Assembly: GCF_034718895.1 (NCBI RefSeq)
Contig: NZ_JAYERP010000001.1
Coordinates: 1,116,001-1,180,000 of the forward strand
Length of the DNA stretch: 64,000 nucleotides
Direction of reading: 5' to 3'
Source of the DNA: Paenibacillus phoenicis
Lineage (GTDB): Bacteria; Bacillota; Bacilli; Paenibacillales; Paenibacillaceae
The notes below the pieces were generated by a model. That model searched no databases. It had not been told where the DNA came from and saw only the letters and a list, made by a program, of their open reading frames with translations. Made by a program: the position numbers and the translations under genes. Shown piece by piece: positions 41,724-50,827 of the stretch; positions within the stretch are counted from its first letter, which is position 1; each line of letters begins with the position of its first letter.

Positions 41724-42827
41724 TTATGTGGTCCTCCGACGGAGCGGGCGGGGAGACGCCGTAATCGGACGGAGGGATTGGACCAGCTTCGCCGGCAACG
41801 GCCGGATGCACATAAATTTCTTACTGTTGCCCCGCCCGGATCGAAGCAGCCGCCCTGAACCGGGCTTTGCTACCCGCGCGCCAAACACCTGCATAAACCA
41901 TTCAATGGGATAGGAGATGGACAGCAATCCGTTTTCGGATCCGGCAAAATTCACCGCAGTCGCAAGATTGCCTTTCCTCGTCAGCCACACCGAGCCGGAA
42001 TCGCCTTCCAAGGAAACGGGGCGTTTGCCACGGATCACGCTTTGGTTCTTGAAGGTAATCATCCCTAAATTGCCGTAATCCCCGTAATCGACCTGCACAT
42101 CGGTATGGATTGATTCCACCGTACCGGTTACAACCCCTGTCGTGCGACCCACCTTCTTAAGTCGATCACCGATTTTATAGGATCGCACATGGCCCGGGAC
42201 GATCCCAAAGACAGCATAGGCTGGCTTCAGCAAAGAACGTCTCAAAGGTTTGGCGGTAGCTGCGTCGATATAATTTGCCCGTTTCCGGCTCAGCTTGACG
42301 AAACGGTCCAGCTGACCGATGCGGTCCTTAGCGATAGTCCCTCCATCAGCACCTCCCGGTTGCAGCGTGGCAGAGAATCGCCGGGTATTATTATCGACGA
42401 GGACGTGGTTGTTGCTAAGGATCAAGCGTTGGCATCCGGAAGCATCGCCGCTGACGATCAAACCAACCGTGCCGGAGGAGTCCGATGTGCCAACGCTGTA
42501 GCCGGCCATAACCGGGCGAATTCGGCGCGTGAACCTGCCGCCGTTCCCATTACCTGCCCGTTTGCAGAACCTAGGGGAACGGACGATACGAAACGGCACG
42601 CCAGCCCGAGGCTTTAGATAACGAGGTAATGCTGTGGTGCGGGTTGACTTGTTTTGTTTGGCGGCAGCGGCTGTGGTCAGGGGATCGGCATATACGATGA
42701 TCGCTGCGCCGCGTTTGGGGCGTTTCGGGTCCCGCAAGCCGACGCCAACGCCATGGACTCCCTTCATCTTCAGCATCTTCCCGGCAATGCGCTGTTTCAG
42801 CAAATAAGCTCTACGAAAACTGGCCAA
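41724..42827 (-). CDS. Trypsin-like serine protease (chymotrypsin fold)
   Basis: A 367-residue protein. The catalytic triad is readable as His141 in LSNNHVLV, Asp188 in ANYIDAA and Ser277 in LEGDSGSVW. The first 110 residues are basic and contain a GVHGVGVGL...GAAIIVYAD segment seen in related bacterial S1-type proteases. No signal peptide is present, which is unusual for this fold. It may act inside the cell or spore or leave by a non-classical route. The C-terminal 40 residues are Arg/Pro-rich. Neighbouring genes give no clear substrate. Confidence 0.82.
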   Translation of the reverse strand: MASFRRAYLLKQRIAGKMLKMKGVHGVGVGLRDPKRPKRGAAIIVYADPLTTAAAAKQNKSTRTTALPRYLKPRAGVPFRIVRSPRFCKRAGNGNGGRFTRRIRPVMAGYSVGTSDSSGTVGLIVSGDASGCQRLILSNNHVLVDNNTRRFSATLQPGGADGGTIAKDRIGQLDRFVKLSRKRANYIDAATAKPLRRSLLKPAYAVFGIVPGHVRSYKIGDRLKKVGRTTGVVTGTVESIHTDVQVDYGDYGNLGMITFKNQSVIRGKRPVSLEGDSGSVWLTRKGNLATAVNFAGSENGLLSISYPIEWFMQVFGARVAKPGSGRLLRSGRGNSKKFMCIRPLPAKLVQSLRPITASPRPLRRRTT

Positions 42828-42931
42828 TAGAAATCACCTTTTCTCGCATATTCGCGGATTTGCTGCATTATATGCTGGCGCCGGGACGCTTGATCGTTAT
42901 ACGGGCCGATACCTTTGTAATGGAGGGATCG

Positions 42932-43303
42932 TTAAGTTGAGACAAGCCAGCTTCCCAACCATGCGCAAGCCGCGCCGAGCAAAGCCGAGGTCAGCACATA
43001 TACGGCCGCCTTTTGTTTTTGCCCCTTGTTAATTAAGGTGATCGTTTCATATCCAAAGGTGGAGAACGTCGTGTAGGCACCGCAAAATCCAGTCCCCAGC
43101 ATCAACCAGCCCCAGTCAGGGATAGCCTGCCGTGTGTGGAGTCCGGCTAGGACGCCAAGCAGGAGGCTGCCGCTGAGATTGATTACCCACGTTCCCCAAG
43201 GAAATTGCGAGCCGCGAGGGGCGGTTTGGGATGAGATCCATTGTCCTAAATAGTAACGAAGGAGCGTGCCGAGAATCCCGCCAAGTCCCACGATGCCGAT
43301 CAT
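42932..43303 (-). CDS. crcB: Fluoride channel CrcB/FluC, second copy
   Basis: A 123-residue, four-helix fluoride channel that works as a dual-topology dimer. Family marks: GGILGTLLRYYLG at the N-terminus, GTWVINLSGSLLLG, and the pore segment GFCGAYTTFSTFGYE with the phenylalanine box. Its ATG overlaps the stop of the first copy (ATGA). In many Bacilli two unequal CrcB chains form a heterodimer; that is expected here. Confidence 0.95.
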   Translation of the reverse strand: MIGIVGLGGILGTLLRYYLGQWISSQTAPRGSQFPWGTWVINLSGSLLLGVLAGLHTRQAIPDWGWLMLGTGFCGAYTTFSTFGYETITLINKGQKQKAAVYVLTSALLGAACAWLGSWLVST

Positions 43304-43689
43304 GCGGAGTCCCCTGCCTTAGGAGCCTGTTGTTTTTGACCTAAGCGGACTCCAGCCCAAGCCATCAGAAGACCGCCGATCAAGCTGGTCAACAGATAGG
43401 CGACTGCCGCAGCCAGATGTCCGGTATGTATCGCATCAACGGTCTGGACCGTGAAGGTGGAGAACGTCGTAAATGCACCGGCAAATCCCGTACCTGCCCC
43501 GATGCGTATACTGGGATGGATCTTTCGCAGGGCAGCGACGGTAAACAACCAGCCGAGAAATAAGCAACCGGCCCAGTTGATGAGCAGGATCGAAAGTGGA
43601 AAAGTTCCAATGTTTGGAATCCAGAGGGACAGTCCGTACCGGAGCAGGGTTCCGAGTAAGCCACCCACAATTAATGCAAGGATGTTCAA
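43300..43689 (-). CDS. crcB: Fluoride channel CrcB/FluC, first copy
   Basis: A 129-residue, four-helix channel. GGLLGTLLRYGLSLW, LINWAGCLFLGW and the pore segment GFAGAFTTFSTFTVQ match the family. It starts at a TTG with AGGAGG 9 bases upstream and is the first gene under the fluoride riboswitch. Channels of this family export F- passively and protect metabolism from fluoride. Confidence 0.95.
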   Translation of the reverse strand: MNILALIVGGLLGTLLRYGLSLWIPNIGTFPLSILLINWAGCLFLGWLFTVAALRKIHPSIRIGAGTGFAGAFTTFSTFTVQTVDAIHTGHLAAAVAYLLTSLIGGLLMAWAGVRLGQKQQAPKAGDSA

Positions 43690-43702
43690 TGTGCTCTACC
43701 TC

Positions 43703-43746
43703 CTGAAAAAATAGACAGACTCCTACCAGAGAGTCTGGTAGGAGTC
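43703..43746 (-). terminator. Expression-platform terminator of the fluoride riboswitch
   Basis: On the minus strand GACTCCTACC/GGTAGGAGTC is followed by a TTTTTT run. Its left arm overlaps the last bases of the aptamer, as expected for a transcription-terminating riboswitch. Confidence 0.9.
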
Positions 43747-43790
43747 ATCAGCTCAAACGAGCGGTTTAGGCGAACTCCATCGCCTTATTG
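43718..43790 (-). promoter_or_regulatory. Fluoride riboswitch (crcB motif)
   Basis: On the minus strand the aptamer core GGCGATGG-x-GTTCGCC (43769-43784) is followed by AAACCGCTCGTTTGAGCTGATGACTCCTACC features of the crcB motif. Fluoride binding would stabilise the pseudoknot and prevent the overlapping terminator from forming, switching on both CrcB channels. Confidence 0.93.
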
Positions 43791-43806
43791 CGTTGTCATT
43801 GGCAAC

Positions 43807-43836
43807 ATTTTATGCTATGAGGGGACAACTCGTCAA
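43807..43836 (-). promoter_or_regulatory. Promoter for the fluoride riboswitch operon
   Basis: On the minus strand TTGACG, 18 bases, TAAAAT. The predicted start lies just before the aptamer. Confidence 0.6.
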
Positions 43837-43842
43837 TACAGA

Positions 43843-44256
43843 TTACGTGATAATCGTAATGGTGGGCGCCGAAATCGTTGGCGGGGTTGTAATTGTGGAA
43901 ACGACGTTGCTGAAGCTGCCCACTTCAATCTGAACGGGAACACCTGCGATCAAATCCACGGTGTCGAGCACGAGGCTGGCCGTGGTCAGCGTTGACAACG
44001 AGGATTGTTGAAGTACGCCGTTAATGTAAACGTTGAAATAATCGGTACCGGTGAGCTCAGGCAGTTCCGTGATCGGTGCGTCGGCATCGTCGACGAAGCT
44101 GGCGGCAGGAATGGTCGTTTCGGTAGCGCCGATCATGTCGGCTGTTAACGTGGCGAAGTAACGGGTGACTGTCGGCGTTACTACGGTTGTAACTTCACCT
44201 CCAGAGGCGACTGGAGCCGATGCTACTGCCGTAAATACGGGTTTAATTACAGGCAT
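43843..44256 (-). CDS. DUF4183-type spore-surface-associated protein
   Basis: A 137-residue protein rich in Thr, Val and Ile. It has a central DUF4183-like segment: RYFATLTADMIGATETTIPAASFVDD, TDYFNVYINGVLQQSSL and PVQIEVGSF. The same pattern forms the C-terminal domain of the collagen-like protein encoded divergently. DUF4183 domains occur in exosporium or spore-coat proteins of Bacillales. No signal peptide, as usual for proteins deposited from the mother cell. A sigma-K-type promoter was not recognised. Confidence 0.8.
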   Translation of the reverse strand: MPVIKPVFTAVASAPVASGGEVTTVVTPTVTRYFATLTADMIGATETTIPAASFVDDADAPITELPELTGTDYFNVYINGVLQQSSLSTLTTASLVLDTVDLIAGVPVQIEVGSFSNVVSTITTPPTISAPTITIIT

Positions 44257-44469
44257 CTATCATCACCTCCTAATCTTTGAGGGTATCGAGAGTGTCCGAT
44301 ACATCATATATAATGATGCAACTTTGTTAAGTGACAGGGCTGACAACCTCCGTTGAATATGGATTTTTTGGACGACGGGGGAAGCCAATTGCCCAAGCGC
44401 CAAAGACGGGTTATTCATAGGATAGGTAAGTAAGAGTTGAAGAGCCATCTGGCCAGGGGGAAGCGGTGA

Positions 44470-45201
<732 letters not shown>

Positions 45202-45289
45202 ACTAGGAAAATGCGAAGCAGCATGAAAATTCGTCGTGGCAGGGGGCAGGGCCTTGTCACGGTCTGTTTGATAGAGTAGGAGGATTGGT

Positions 45290-45706
45290 ATGAAAATTAA
45301 TGGCATTAATCATTTCTGTTTCTCCGTATCGGATTTGGATCGATCCATGGCGTTCTATGAGCAGGTCTTTGGAGCGACTCCCCTGGTGAAAGGACATAAG
45401 CTTGCCTATTTCGACCTGAACGGGCTGTGGATCGCCTTAAATCAGGAAGACATTCCGCGGGACAAGCAGCATCGTACATATACGCATATCGCTTTTTCGA
45501 TCGATGAGGGGGATTTCGAGGCCTTTCAGAACCGGCTCCGGGAATTAAACGTTGAAGTGCTGCCAGGGCGTGAAAGAGATCAGCGCGACAAAAAGTCGAT
45601 TTATTTTCTGGACCCGGACGGGCATATGTTCGAATTCCATACCGGAACGTTACAAGACCGACTGGATTACTATAAAGCGGACAAAGACCACATGATCTTT
45701 TATTAA
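45290..45706 (+). CDS. fosB: Metallothiol transferase FosB (fosfomycin resistance)
   Basis: A 138-residue VOC-fold enzyme that opens the epoxide of fosfomycin by adding bacillithiol (or cysteine), with Mn or Mg. Metal ligands His8 (GINHFCFSV), His66 (YTHIAFSI) and Glu115 ([13 protein letters not shown]) are present. Length and C-terminal [16 protein letters not shown] match Bacillus FosB. It has its own GGAGG site and is not in an obvious operon. Intrinsic FosB is common in bacillithiol-making Firmicutes. Confidence 0.94.
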   Translation: MKINGINHFCFSVSDLDRSMAFYEQVFGATPLVKGHKLAYFDLNGLWIALNQEDIPRDKQHRTYTHIAFSIDEGDFEAFQNRLRELNVEVLPGRERDQRDKKSIYFLDPDGHMFEFHTGTLQDRLDYYKADKDHMIFY

Positions 45707-45762
45707 CCGCGATTCATTGATAGAATAAGACAGTAACTAAAATTTAAATGAAGTAGGTCACC

Positions 45763-46647
45763 ATGAAAAAATTCAAAAAGTTTTATATCGAAACGACCAG
45801 CATCTGCAACCTGGCCTGCAGCTTCTGTCCGCCGACCCATCGCCAGGCGCAGTTTATCAAAGTTGAGGACTTCCGCAAGATTCTGGACGACATCAAGCCG
45901 CATACGGACTATATTTATTTTCATGTCAAAGGCGAGCCACTGCTGCACCCCAAGATCGACCAGTTGCTTGACATTAGCCACGAAAAAGGGTTTAAGGTCA
46001 ACATCACCACGAACGGCACGCTGCTCCCCAAGGTGCGTCATAAGCTGCTCGGCAAGCCGGCGCTGCGGCAGATGAATTTTTCGTTGCACAGCTTCGACGG
46101 ACATGAAGGTTCGACCGACCGGGAAGGGTATTTGCGGAACGTGTTGTCCTTCGTCCGTGAGGCAGTAGCTGCGTCCGATTTGATCGTTTCGTTCCGCCTG
46201 TGGAATTTGACCCAGGATAACGAGACGAACCTGCAACGGATGCGTAACCGGGAGACGCTTGCCATCATTGAGCAAGAATTCAACCTAGATTATCGGATCG
46301 AGGAGAAGGTCACACCCGGAAGCGGGGTTAAATTAGCCGAGCGGATTTACTTGAACCAAGATTACGAATTCGATTGGCCGGATTTGCGGGCTCCGGAGGA
46401 CGATGGCAAAGGCTTCTGCCATGCGCTGCGCAACCAGGCCGGAATTCTCGTGGACGGCACGGTTATTCCTTGCTGTCTGGATGGGGAAGGGATCATCAAT
46501 CTTGGGAATGTGTATCAAACGCCATTTTCGGAGATTGTGGAAGGAGAGCGAGCGAACCGCTTGTACGAAGGCTTCTCCCGGCGCGAAGCCGTCGAGGAGC
46601 TATGCAGGAAGTGCGGGTATCGCAAACGGTTTGGGGGAGGGGCGTAA
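45763..46647 (+). CDS. Radical SAM/SPASM-domain protein
   Basis: A 294-residue iron-sulfur enzyme. The N-terminal CxxxCxxC in SICNLACSFCPP (residues 12-19) binds the SAM cluster; GEPLLHPKID and TTNGTLL are core barrel motifs. A SPASM-like C-terminal part has CCLDGEGIINLGNVY and a terminal CRKCGY that would hold an auxiliary cluster. Substrate unknown; no peptide precursor gene is visible next to it, which argues against a simple RiPP cluster. Confidence 0.9.
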   Translation: MKKFKKFYIETTSICNLACSFCPPTHRQAQFIKVEDFRKILDDIKPHTDYIYFHVKGEPLLHPKIDQLLDISHEKGFKVNITTNGTLLPKVRHKLLGKPALRQMNFSLHSFDGHEGSTDREGYLRNVLSFVREAVAASDLIVSFRLWNLTQDNETNLQRMRNRETLAIIEQEFNLDYRIEEKVTPGSGVKLAERIYLNQDYEFDWPDLRAPEDDGKGFCHALRNQAGILVDGTVIPCCLDGEGIINLGNVYQTPFSEIVEGERANRLYEGFSRREAVEELCRKCGYRKRFGGGA

Positions 46648-46665
46648 AGTTGCACCCAACAAAAG

Positions 46666-46703
46666 AAAGAAGGAGTCGAGATTCGGCTCCTTCTTTGTTT
46701 TTT
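46666..46703 (+). terminator. Terminator after the radical SAM gene
   Basis: AAAGAAGGAG/CTCCTTCTTT stem followed by GTTTTTT. Confidence 0.9.
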
Positions 46704-46719
46704 GATGGATTCTTTACAC

Positions 46720-47556
46720 TCACCAGCTGGCATTCAGCTTGGCCGGATCGATCTTCGGCACCAAGCCTTCGGCGGCCGCCCGGTCCAGCAAACCGCGGAT
46801 GGCCGCGTAGCCGTCCTCACCTAAATCCGCTGTATATTGGTTCACGTACAGTCCGATATGCGCTTTCTGCACCTCGGGCGACATTTCCTGCGCATGGCTC
46901 ATCACATACTTCGCCGAAGATTCCGGATGCGCCCAGGCGTATTCCACGGATTCCCGTGTCCAGCGGGCAATTGCGGCCAGATCCAGCGACCGGCGGGCGA
47001 TGATTGCACCGAGGGGAATCGGCAAGCCCGTATCGGATTCCCACCAGTTGCCCAGGTCTTGAAGCAGGTGCAGTCCGTAATTTTGATAAGTAAAACGTGC
47101 TTCATGGATCACCAGACCCGCATCCAATTCGCCGCGTTGAACGGCGGGCATGATCTCGTCGAACGGCATGACGACGAACTCGCCGACGCCGCCGGGAACA
47201 TGCTTTGCTGCCCAGAGCCGAAACAGCAGGTACGCGGTGGATCGTTCGCTTGGAACCGCAACGCGGCGGCCCGACAGGTCGGAAGGCGAGCATGCCTTCG
47301 CCGTTAATACGAGCGGCCCGCAGCCGCGGCCCAGCGCTCCGCCGCACGGGAGCAGTGCGTACTCGTCCAGCACCCAAGGGAGAGCCGCGTAGGAAATTTT
47401 CAGCACCTCAGGTCCGGTGCCGGAAGCCGCCCAACCGTTCGTAATATCAATATCCGCATAGGTGACATCGAGCTCAGGAGCTCCCGGGATTAACCCGTGG
47501 ACCCAGGCGTGGAACACAAAGGTATCGTTAGGACAAGGCGAAAAAGCGATTTTCAT
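46720..47556 (-). CDS. mqnD: 1,4-dihydroxy-6-naphthoate synthase
   Basis: It catalyses a late step of the futalosine route to menaquinone: cyclic dehypoxanthinylfutalosine to 1,4-dihydroxy-6-naphthoate. The 278-residue periplasmic-binding-like fold begins KIAFSPCPNDTFVFHAWV and has VTYADIDITNGWA, the LVIHEARFTYQNYGLHLLQDLG core and LPIPLGAIIARR. It overlaps mqnB by 4 bases (ATGA). Most Bacillus use the Men route; this pair marks the organism as a futalosine-pathway user. mqnA, mqnE and mqnC are not in the window. Confidence 0.93.
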   Translation of the reverse strand: MKIAFSPCPNDTFVFHAWVHGLIPGAPELDVTYADIDITNGWAASGTGPEVLKISYAALPWVLDEYALLPCGGALGRGCGPLVLTAKACSPSDLSGRRVAVPSERSTAYLLFRLWAAKHVPGGVGEFVVMPFDEIMPAVQRGELDAGLVIHEARFTYQNYGLHLLQDLGNWWESDTGLPIPLGAIIARRSLDLAAIARWTRESVEYAWAHPESSAKYVMSHAQEMSPEVQKAHIGLYVNQYTADLGEDGYAAIRGLLDRAAAEGLVPKIDPAKLNASW

Positions 47557-48233
47557 GATTGCAGCACCTCCGGTAGTTTAGCACAAGCTTGCTCTAAAGC
47601 TTGCAGAGCATCGCCGATTTTCCACAGTTCCCGTTGCCTTGGACCTACGGCGTTAGAGATGGCGCGCAGTTCCAGCACGGGAACGCCGAACTGGCGGGCG
47701 GCTTCGGCCACGCCAAAGCCTTCCATCGCTTCGGCGCCAGCGCCGGGGTAACGCTGGGCAAGCCGGCGTGCCGTTTCCGCCGTCCCTGTGACGGTGGATA
47801 ACGTCAGGATCGGGCCGTGGTGGACCGGCAGCCCGGCCTCCCGCAGCGCCGCAGCCCAGCGAGCCGCCAGCTCGTCCGCCACGGCGATTCGGGGCGAGCC
47901 GAAGCCCAGCTCGTCCACGCTGGCGAAGCCGTCCGGCGTCTCCGCACCGAGGTCGGCGGCGATAATTTCGCTCGCGACGACCAGCGAGCCAACGCCGGCG
48001 ACCTCGGTGAATCCGCCGCCGATCCCGGCGCTGAGGACGAGGCTGTACGGGCCGCCGGCGGTTTGGCCGGCGCGAGCCAGCGCGGCCGCTGTCGCCGCTG
48101 CCGCCGACGCCGGGCCAACTCCCGCCAGCTGCACATCAGTGCCTTCATAGCCGGCGAGTCCGCGCAGGACTGCCTGCTGTTCGGCTTCTACCGCCGTCAT
48201 GATCAAAATTTGGGGATGAGGACGATTTAGCAT
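47553..48233 (-). CDS. mqnB: Futalosine hydrolase
   Basis: It removes hypoxanthine from futalosine in menaquinone synthesis. The 226-residue nucleoside-phosphorylase-like fold has LVLSAGIGGGFTEVAGVGSLVVASEIIAADLG, LTLSTVTGTAETA, and the nucleobase-site segment AEAMEGFGVAEAARQFGVPVLELRAISNAVG. Very GC-rich and Ala-rich compared with neighbours. It is the first gene of the mqnB-mqnD pair; AAGGAG lies 13 bases upstream of the ATG. Confidence 0.92.
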   Translation of the reverse strand: MLNRPHPQILIMTAVEAEQQAVLRGLAGYEGTDVQLAGVGPASAAAATAAALARAGQTAGGPYSLVLSAGIGGGFTEVAGVGSLVVASEIIAADLGAETPDGFASVDELGFGSPRIAVADELAARWAAALREAGLPVHHGPILTLSTVTGTAETARRLAQRYPGAGAEAMEGFGVAEAARQFGVPVLELRAISNAVGPRQRELWKIGDALQALEQACAKLPEVLQS

Positions 48234-48346
48234 CTATCAAGAACAACTCCTTGGTCCGTGGACAAATTCACTCTTCAAATTATAAAACTCTGCTTCGGGA
48301 AAACCAAGTCAGGTTTTGATCATAACCAGCCAGGCCAATGCCAAGC

Positions 48347-48384
48347 AAAAAGACCCGCCTTCGCCAATCGCGAAAACGGGCCTC
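48347..48384 (-). terminator. Terminator after namA (minus strand)
   Basis: On the minus strand AGGCCCGTTTTCGC/GCGAAGGCGGGTCT is followed by TTTTTGC. It lies just beyond the namA stop. Confidence 0.75.
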
Positions 48385-48399
48385 CAACACTGGTCCGTT

Positions 48400-49410
48400 T
48401 TAAGCTCTTTGGTATTGAACCGGGCGCTCTAACGTCGTGTTCAGGGCTTTGGCAGCCTCGTACGCCCAATAAGGGTTGCGAAGCAGCTCGCGGCCTAACA
48501 GCACCAGATCTGCCCGCCCGTTGCCGAGAATTTCTTCCGCATGGGAAGGGTCCGTGATTAAACCAACGGCACCGGTGGCAACCTCAGCTTGGCGGCGGAT
48601 TTGTTCCGCCAGGTTCACTTGATATCCCGGGAACGTTTGAATTTGTGCCGGAACCAACCCGCCAGAGCTGCAGTCAATCAGATCCACGCCTTGCGCTTTC
48701 ATTCGGCGGGCATAGTTGATATATTGCTCCAGCGAATTGCCCTGCGGATCGTATTCATTCGCCGAGATCCGGACGAACAGCGGACCGGACCAAACCGAAT
48801 TTACTGCCTCGATCACTTCGCTCAACAACCGGTAACGGTTATCGGCGTTTCCGCCGTATTCGTCTTCCCGATGGTTGGTCACCGGAGAAAGGAATTCGTT
48901 CAGCAAATACCCATGGGCCCCATGGATCTCAATGACGTCAAAACCGGCCTCCTTCGCGCGGCGTGCCCCGTCGCGGAAACCTTCCACAATCCGCCGGATA
49001 TCCTCGGCATCCGCGGCCTTAGGCGTTTTTTTCTCCGGAAACGGAATGGCAGACGGCGCTAGAATCGTTTCCTCGAGCTCCGCTTTCCGTCCAGCATGGG
49101 CGAGTTGAATCCCAATTTTGGCGCCGTTACGATGCACAAGGTCAACGAGCTCCTTCAATCCGGAGATGTGTTCATCGCTCCAGATGCCAAGATCTCGATA
49201 CGAAATCCGTCCTTCTGGTAAGACGGCCGTCGCTTCGACAAGGATCAAGCCAACGCCGCCAACGGCGCGGGACGCGTAGTGAACCCGGTGCCAATCCTCG
49301 ACTTTTCCGTCTCGGTTGTGGGAAGAATATTGGCACATGGGGGACATGACGATCCGGTTTTTAAACGTAACCTGTTTGATCGTATACGGGGTAAATAGTT
49401 GGGCGCTCAT
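48400..49410 (-). CDS. namA: NADPH dehydrogenase NamA (YqjM-type old yellow enzyme)
   Basis: A 336-residue FMN enzyme that reduces activated C=C bonds and nitro-compounds with NADPH. Family marks: [12 protein letters not shown] with the regulatory Cys near position 25, [10 protein letters not shown], the His pair in [16 protein letters not shown], and [14 protein letters not shown] with the flavin phosphate site. Likely stress or xenobiotic detoxification. AAGGAGTGATAG before the ATG. Confidence 0.94.
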   Translation of the reverse strand: MSAQLFTPYTIKQVTFKNRIVMSPMCQYSSHNRDGKVEDWHRVHYASRAVGGVGLILVEATAVLPEGRISYRDLGIWSDEHISGLKELVDLVHRNGAKIGIQLAHAGRKAELEETILAPSAIPFPEKKTPKAADAEDIRRIVEGFRDGARRAKEAGFDVIEIHGAHGYLLNEFLSPVTNHREDEYGGNADNRYRLLSEVIEAVNSVWSGPLFVRISANEYDPQGNSLEQYINYARRMKAQGVDLIDCSSGGLVPAQIQTFPGYQVNLAEQIRRQAEVATGAVGLITDPSHAEEILGNGRADLVLLGRELLRNPYWAYEAAKALNTTLERPVQYQRA

Positions 49411-49555
49411 TCTCTATCACTCCTTCTCTTGCTTTTAGAATGTTATGGAATAAACCTCAGTCAATATCCATGTTAGTCGATCGGATTACAACTTACAAGT
49501 ACGCACAAAATTGTTCTATAGTATAGTTTTGTATACTTAAAATTATCGGTACTTC

Positions 49556-49584
49556 TTGACCCTGCAGCAGGAATCGGTTAAGAT
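49556..49584 (+). promoter_or_regulatory. SigA-type promoter for the guanidine riboswitch operon
   Basis: TTGACC and TAAGAT separated by 17 bases; the predicted start is a few bases before the aptamer. The 140 bases to the left (49411-49555) are AT-rich with no other recognised feature. Confidence 0.65.
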
Positions 49585-49589
49585 AGCTA

Positions 49590-49702
49590 TCGAATTGTTC
49601 CCTAGGGTTCCGCGGCGGATACACCGGCCGGACTGGTCCAAGAGGGAACGCGCGGCACTTTATCATGTCGTGGACACGGAGGGACAAAAGCCCGGGAGAT
49701 AT
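49590..49702 (+). promoter_or_regulatory. Guanidine-I riboswitch (ykkC motif)
   Basis: Conserved ykkC segments are all readable: CTAGGGTTCCG, GGACTGGTCC-x-AGAGGGAACGC, and ACACGGAGGGACAAAAGCCCGGGAGA (split across the last helix). This class senses guanidinium and turns on export or degradation genes. The terminator at 49691 uses the final CCCGGG as its left arm, consistent with a ligand-ON switch. Confidence 0.93.
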
Positions 49703-49734
49703 CGTTTGTTGATATCTTTCGGGTTTTATTTTTT
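49691..49734 (+). terminator. Expression-platform terminator of the guanidine riboswitch
   Basis: CCCGGGAGATATC/GATATCTTTCGGG stem with T-rich tail TTTTATTTTTT, placed between aptamer and the first SMR gene. Confidence 0.9.
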
Positions 49735-49758
49735 GCATAAAGGAGTGGGTCATGCAGC

Positions 49759-50100
49759 ATGAAACGTGATTGGGGGTGGGTCGGCGTTGCCGGCTTATTT
49801 GAGATTGGATGGGTGATCGGCTTGAAGCACGCCGGGGATGCGCTCGGCTGGGGAGCGACGGCGGTTTGTATCGTGATGAGCATGTACTTACTGATCTTAT
49901 CCGGACGGCGGCTTCCGATTGGCACGGTCTATGCCGTATTTACGGGCATCGGCACGGCAGGTACGGTGATCGCGGAGATGGCGTTGTTTGGGGAACCGTT
50001 CCGCTGGGCTAAGCTGCTGCTCATTTTGCTGTTGCTGGTCGGCGTTATCGGCTTGAAGCTGGTGACCGATGGAGAGAAGCAGACGGAAGGGGGAGCTTAA
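49759..50100 (+). CDS. ykkC: SMR guanidinium exporter subunit (YkkC-like)
   Basis: A 113-residue, four-helix small multidrug resistance protein. The essential membrane glutamate is in [14 protein letters not shown], and the glycine motif [17 protein letters not shown] is in helix 3. Under guanidine-riboswitch control such pairs export guanidinium by proton exchange. Forms the first half of a heterodimer with the gene 3 bases downstream. Confidence 0.92.
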   Translation: MKRDWGWVGVAGLFEIGWVIGLKHAGDALGWGATAVCIVMSMYLLILSGRRLPIGTVYAVFTGIGTAGTVIAEMALFGEPFRWAKLLLILLLLVGVIGLKLVTDGEKQTEGGA

Positions 50101-50103
50101 CCG

Positions 50104-50421
50104 ATGGATTGGATACTGCTTGTTTTTGCCGGATTTGGCGAGGTGCTGGGCGTGATCGGGATTAACAAAATCAACACCCGTAAGAGCCTAGGTGCGTATG
50201 CCTGGATGGCCGGCGGTTTTTTGCTCAGCTTCCTGTTTCTGACCTTGGCGATGCGAACCATTTCCATGGGGACGGCGTATGCGGTGTGGACGGGAATCGG
50301 TACAGCGGGAAGCGCGATCGCCGGGATGCTGCTCTATGGCGAATCCCGCGAGTGGCGGAGGCTGCTGTTTATTGCCTTTATTTTAGGCGCAGCCGTGGGT
50401 TTAAAGCTCATCAGCGAGTAA
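50104..50421 (+). CDS. ykkD: SMR guanidinium exporter subunit (YkkD-like)
   Basis: A 105-residue, four-helix partner. Glutamate in AGFGEVLGVIGINKI and ISMGTAYAVWTGIGTAGSA correspond to the family. The lengths 113 and 105 parallel YkkC and YkkD of B. subtilis. Confidence 0.92.
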   Translation: MDWILLVFAGFGEVLGVIGINKINTRKSLGAYAWMAGGFLLSFLFLTLAMRTISMGTAYAVWTGIGTAGSAIAGMLLYGESREWRRLLFIAFILGAAVGLKLISE

Positions 50422-50493
50422 ACGGAAGCTGCTTCGGGATGGGTTGGATTTACGTCTATTGGGGGCATATTAAGGGAGGTTCCATTCACACAG

Positions 50494-50781
50494 ATGGTGA
50501 TCGAAGGGTTGCAGAAGCAGTTTGCCTTATACGCCGAGAACTTCCCGGTTTGGGCGCAGCAAAACGGCATGTTACAATATGTCGTTTGGACAGCCCTGTC
50601 GGACGAAGGCGTAGGCGCTTCGATCCAGCATTATAACCCTTTAATCGACGAGGAAATGCGGAAGGAATGGGGCGTACCGGAAAGCTGGAAGCTAATTGCG
50701 CAAATGCCGTTTGGCAACATTGAGGCTCCGGCTGGCGACAAGGAGTTTGGGCCGATTGACAACCGAATGAAGGTTAATTAA
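50494..50781 (+). pseudogene. Truncated nitroreductase-family protein (C-terminal part only)
   Basis: The 95 codons match only the C-terminal half of an oxidative-stress nitroreductase of about 200 residues: YAENFPVWAQQNGMLQYVVWTALSDEGVGASIQHYNPLIDEEM and MPFGNIEAPAGDKEF. The N-terminal FMN-binding half (with its Arg-x-Ser motif) is absent, and the upstream 70 bases do not encode it. AGGGAGG lies upstream of the ATG, so a short product might still be made, but activity is not expected. Downstream of the guanidine exporter genes, possibly in the same transcript. Confidence 0.75.
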
Positions 50782-50785
50782 TACA

Positions 50786-50820
50786 AAAAGCGTTTGGCTC
50801 AACAGCCAGACGCTTTTTTT
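50786..50820. terminator. Bidirectional terminator
   Basis: AAAAAGCGTTTGGCT/AGCCAGACGCTTTTTTT hairpin between the nitroreductase fragment and the convergent SgrR-like gene. Confidence 0.92.
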
Positions 50821-50827
50821 AGGGGAC

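Noticed and set aside
45763..46647. RiPP maturation cluster around the radical SAM/SPASM gene
   Set aside because: No precursor peptide, protease or transporter gene is adjacent; neighbours are fosB and mqnD.
46374..47003. A 209-codon plus-strand frame spanning the end of the radical SAM gene and the mqnD gene
   Set aside because: It crosses a strong terminator, is low-complexity Arg/Pro/Ser-rich, and lies over two well-supported genes.
47804..48230. Several open frames opposite and within mqnB
   Set aside because: They are by-products of the very high GC content of mqnB; compositions are Arg/Ala/Pro-rich without motifs.
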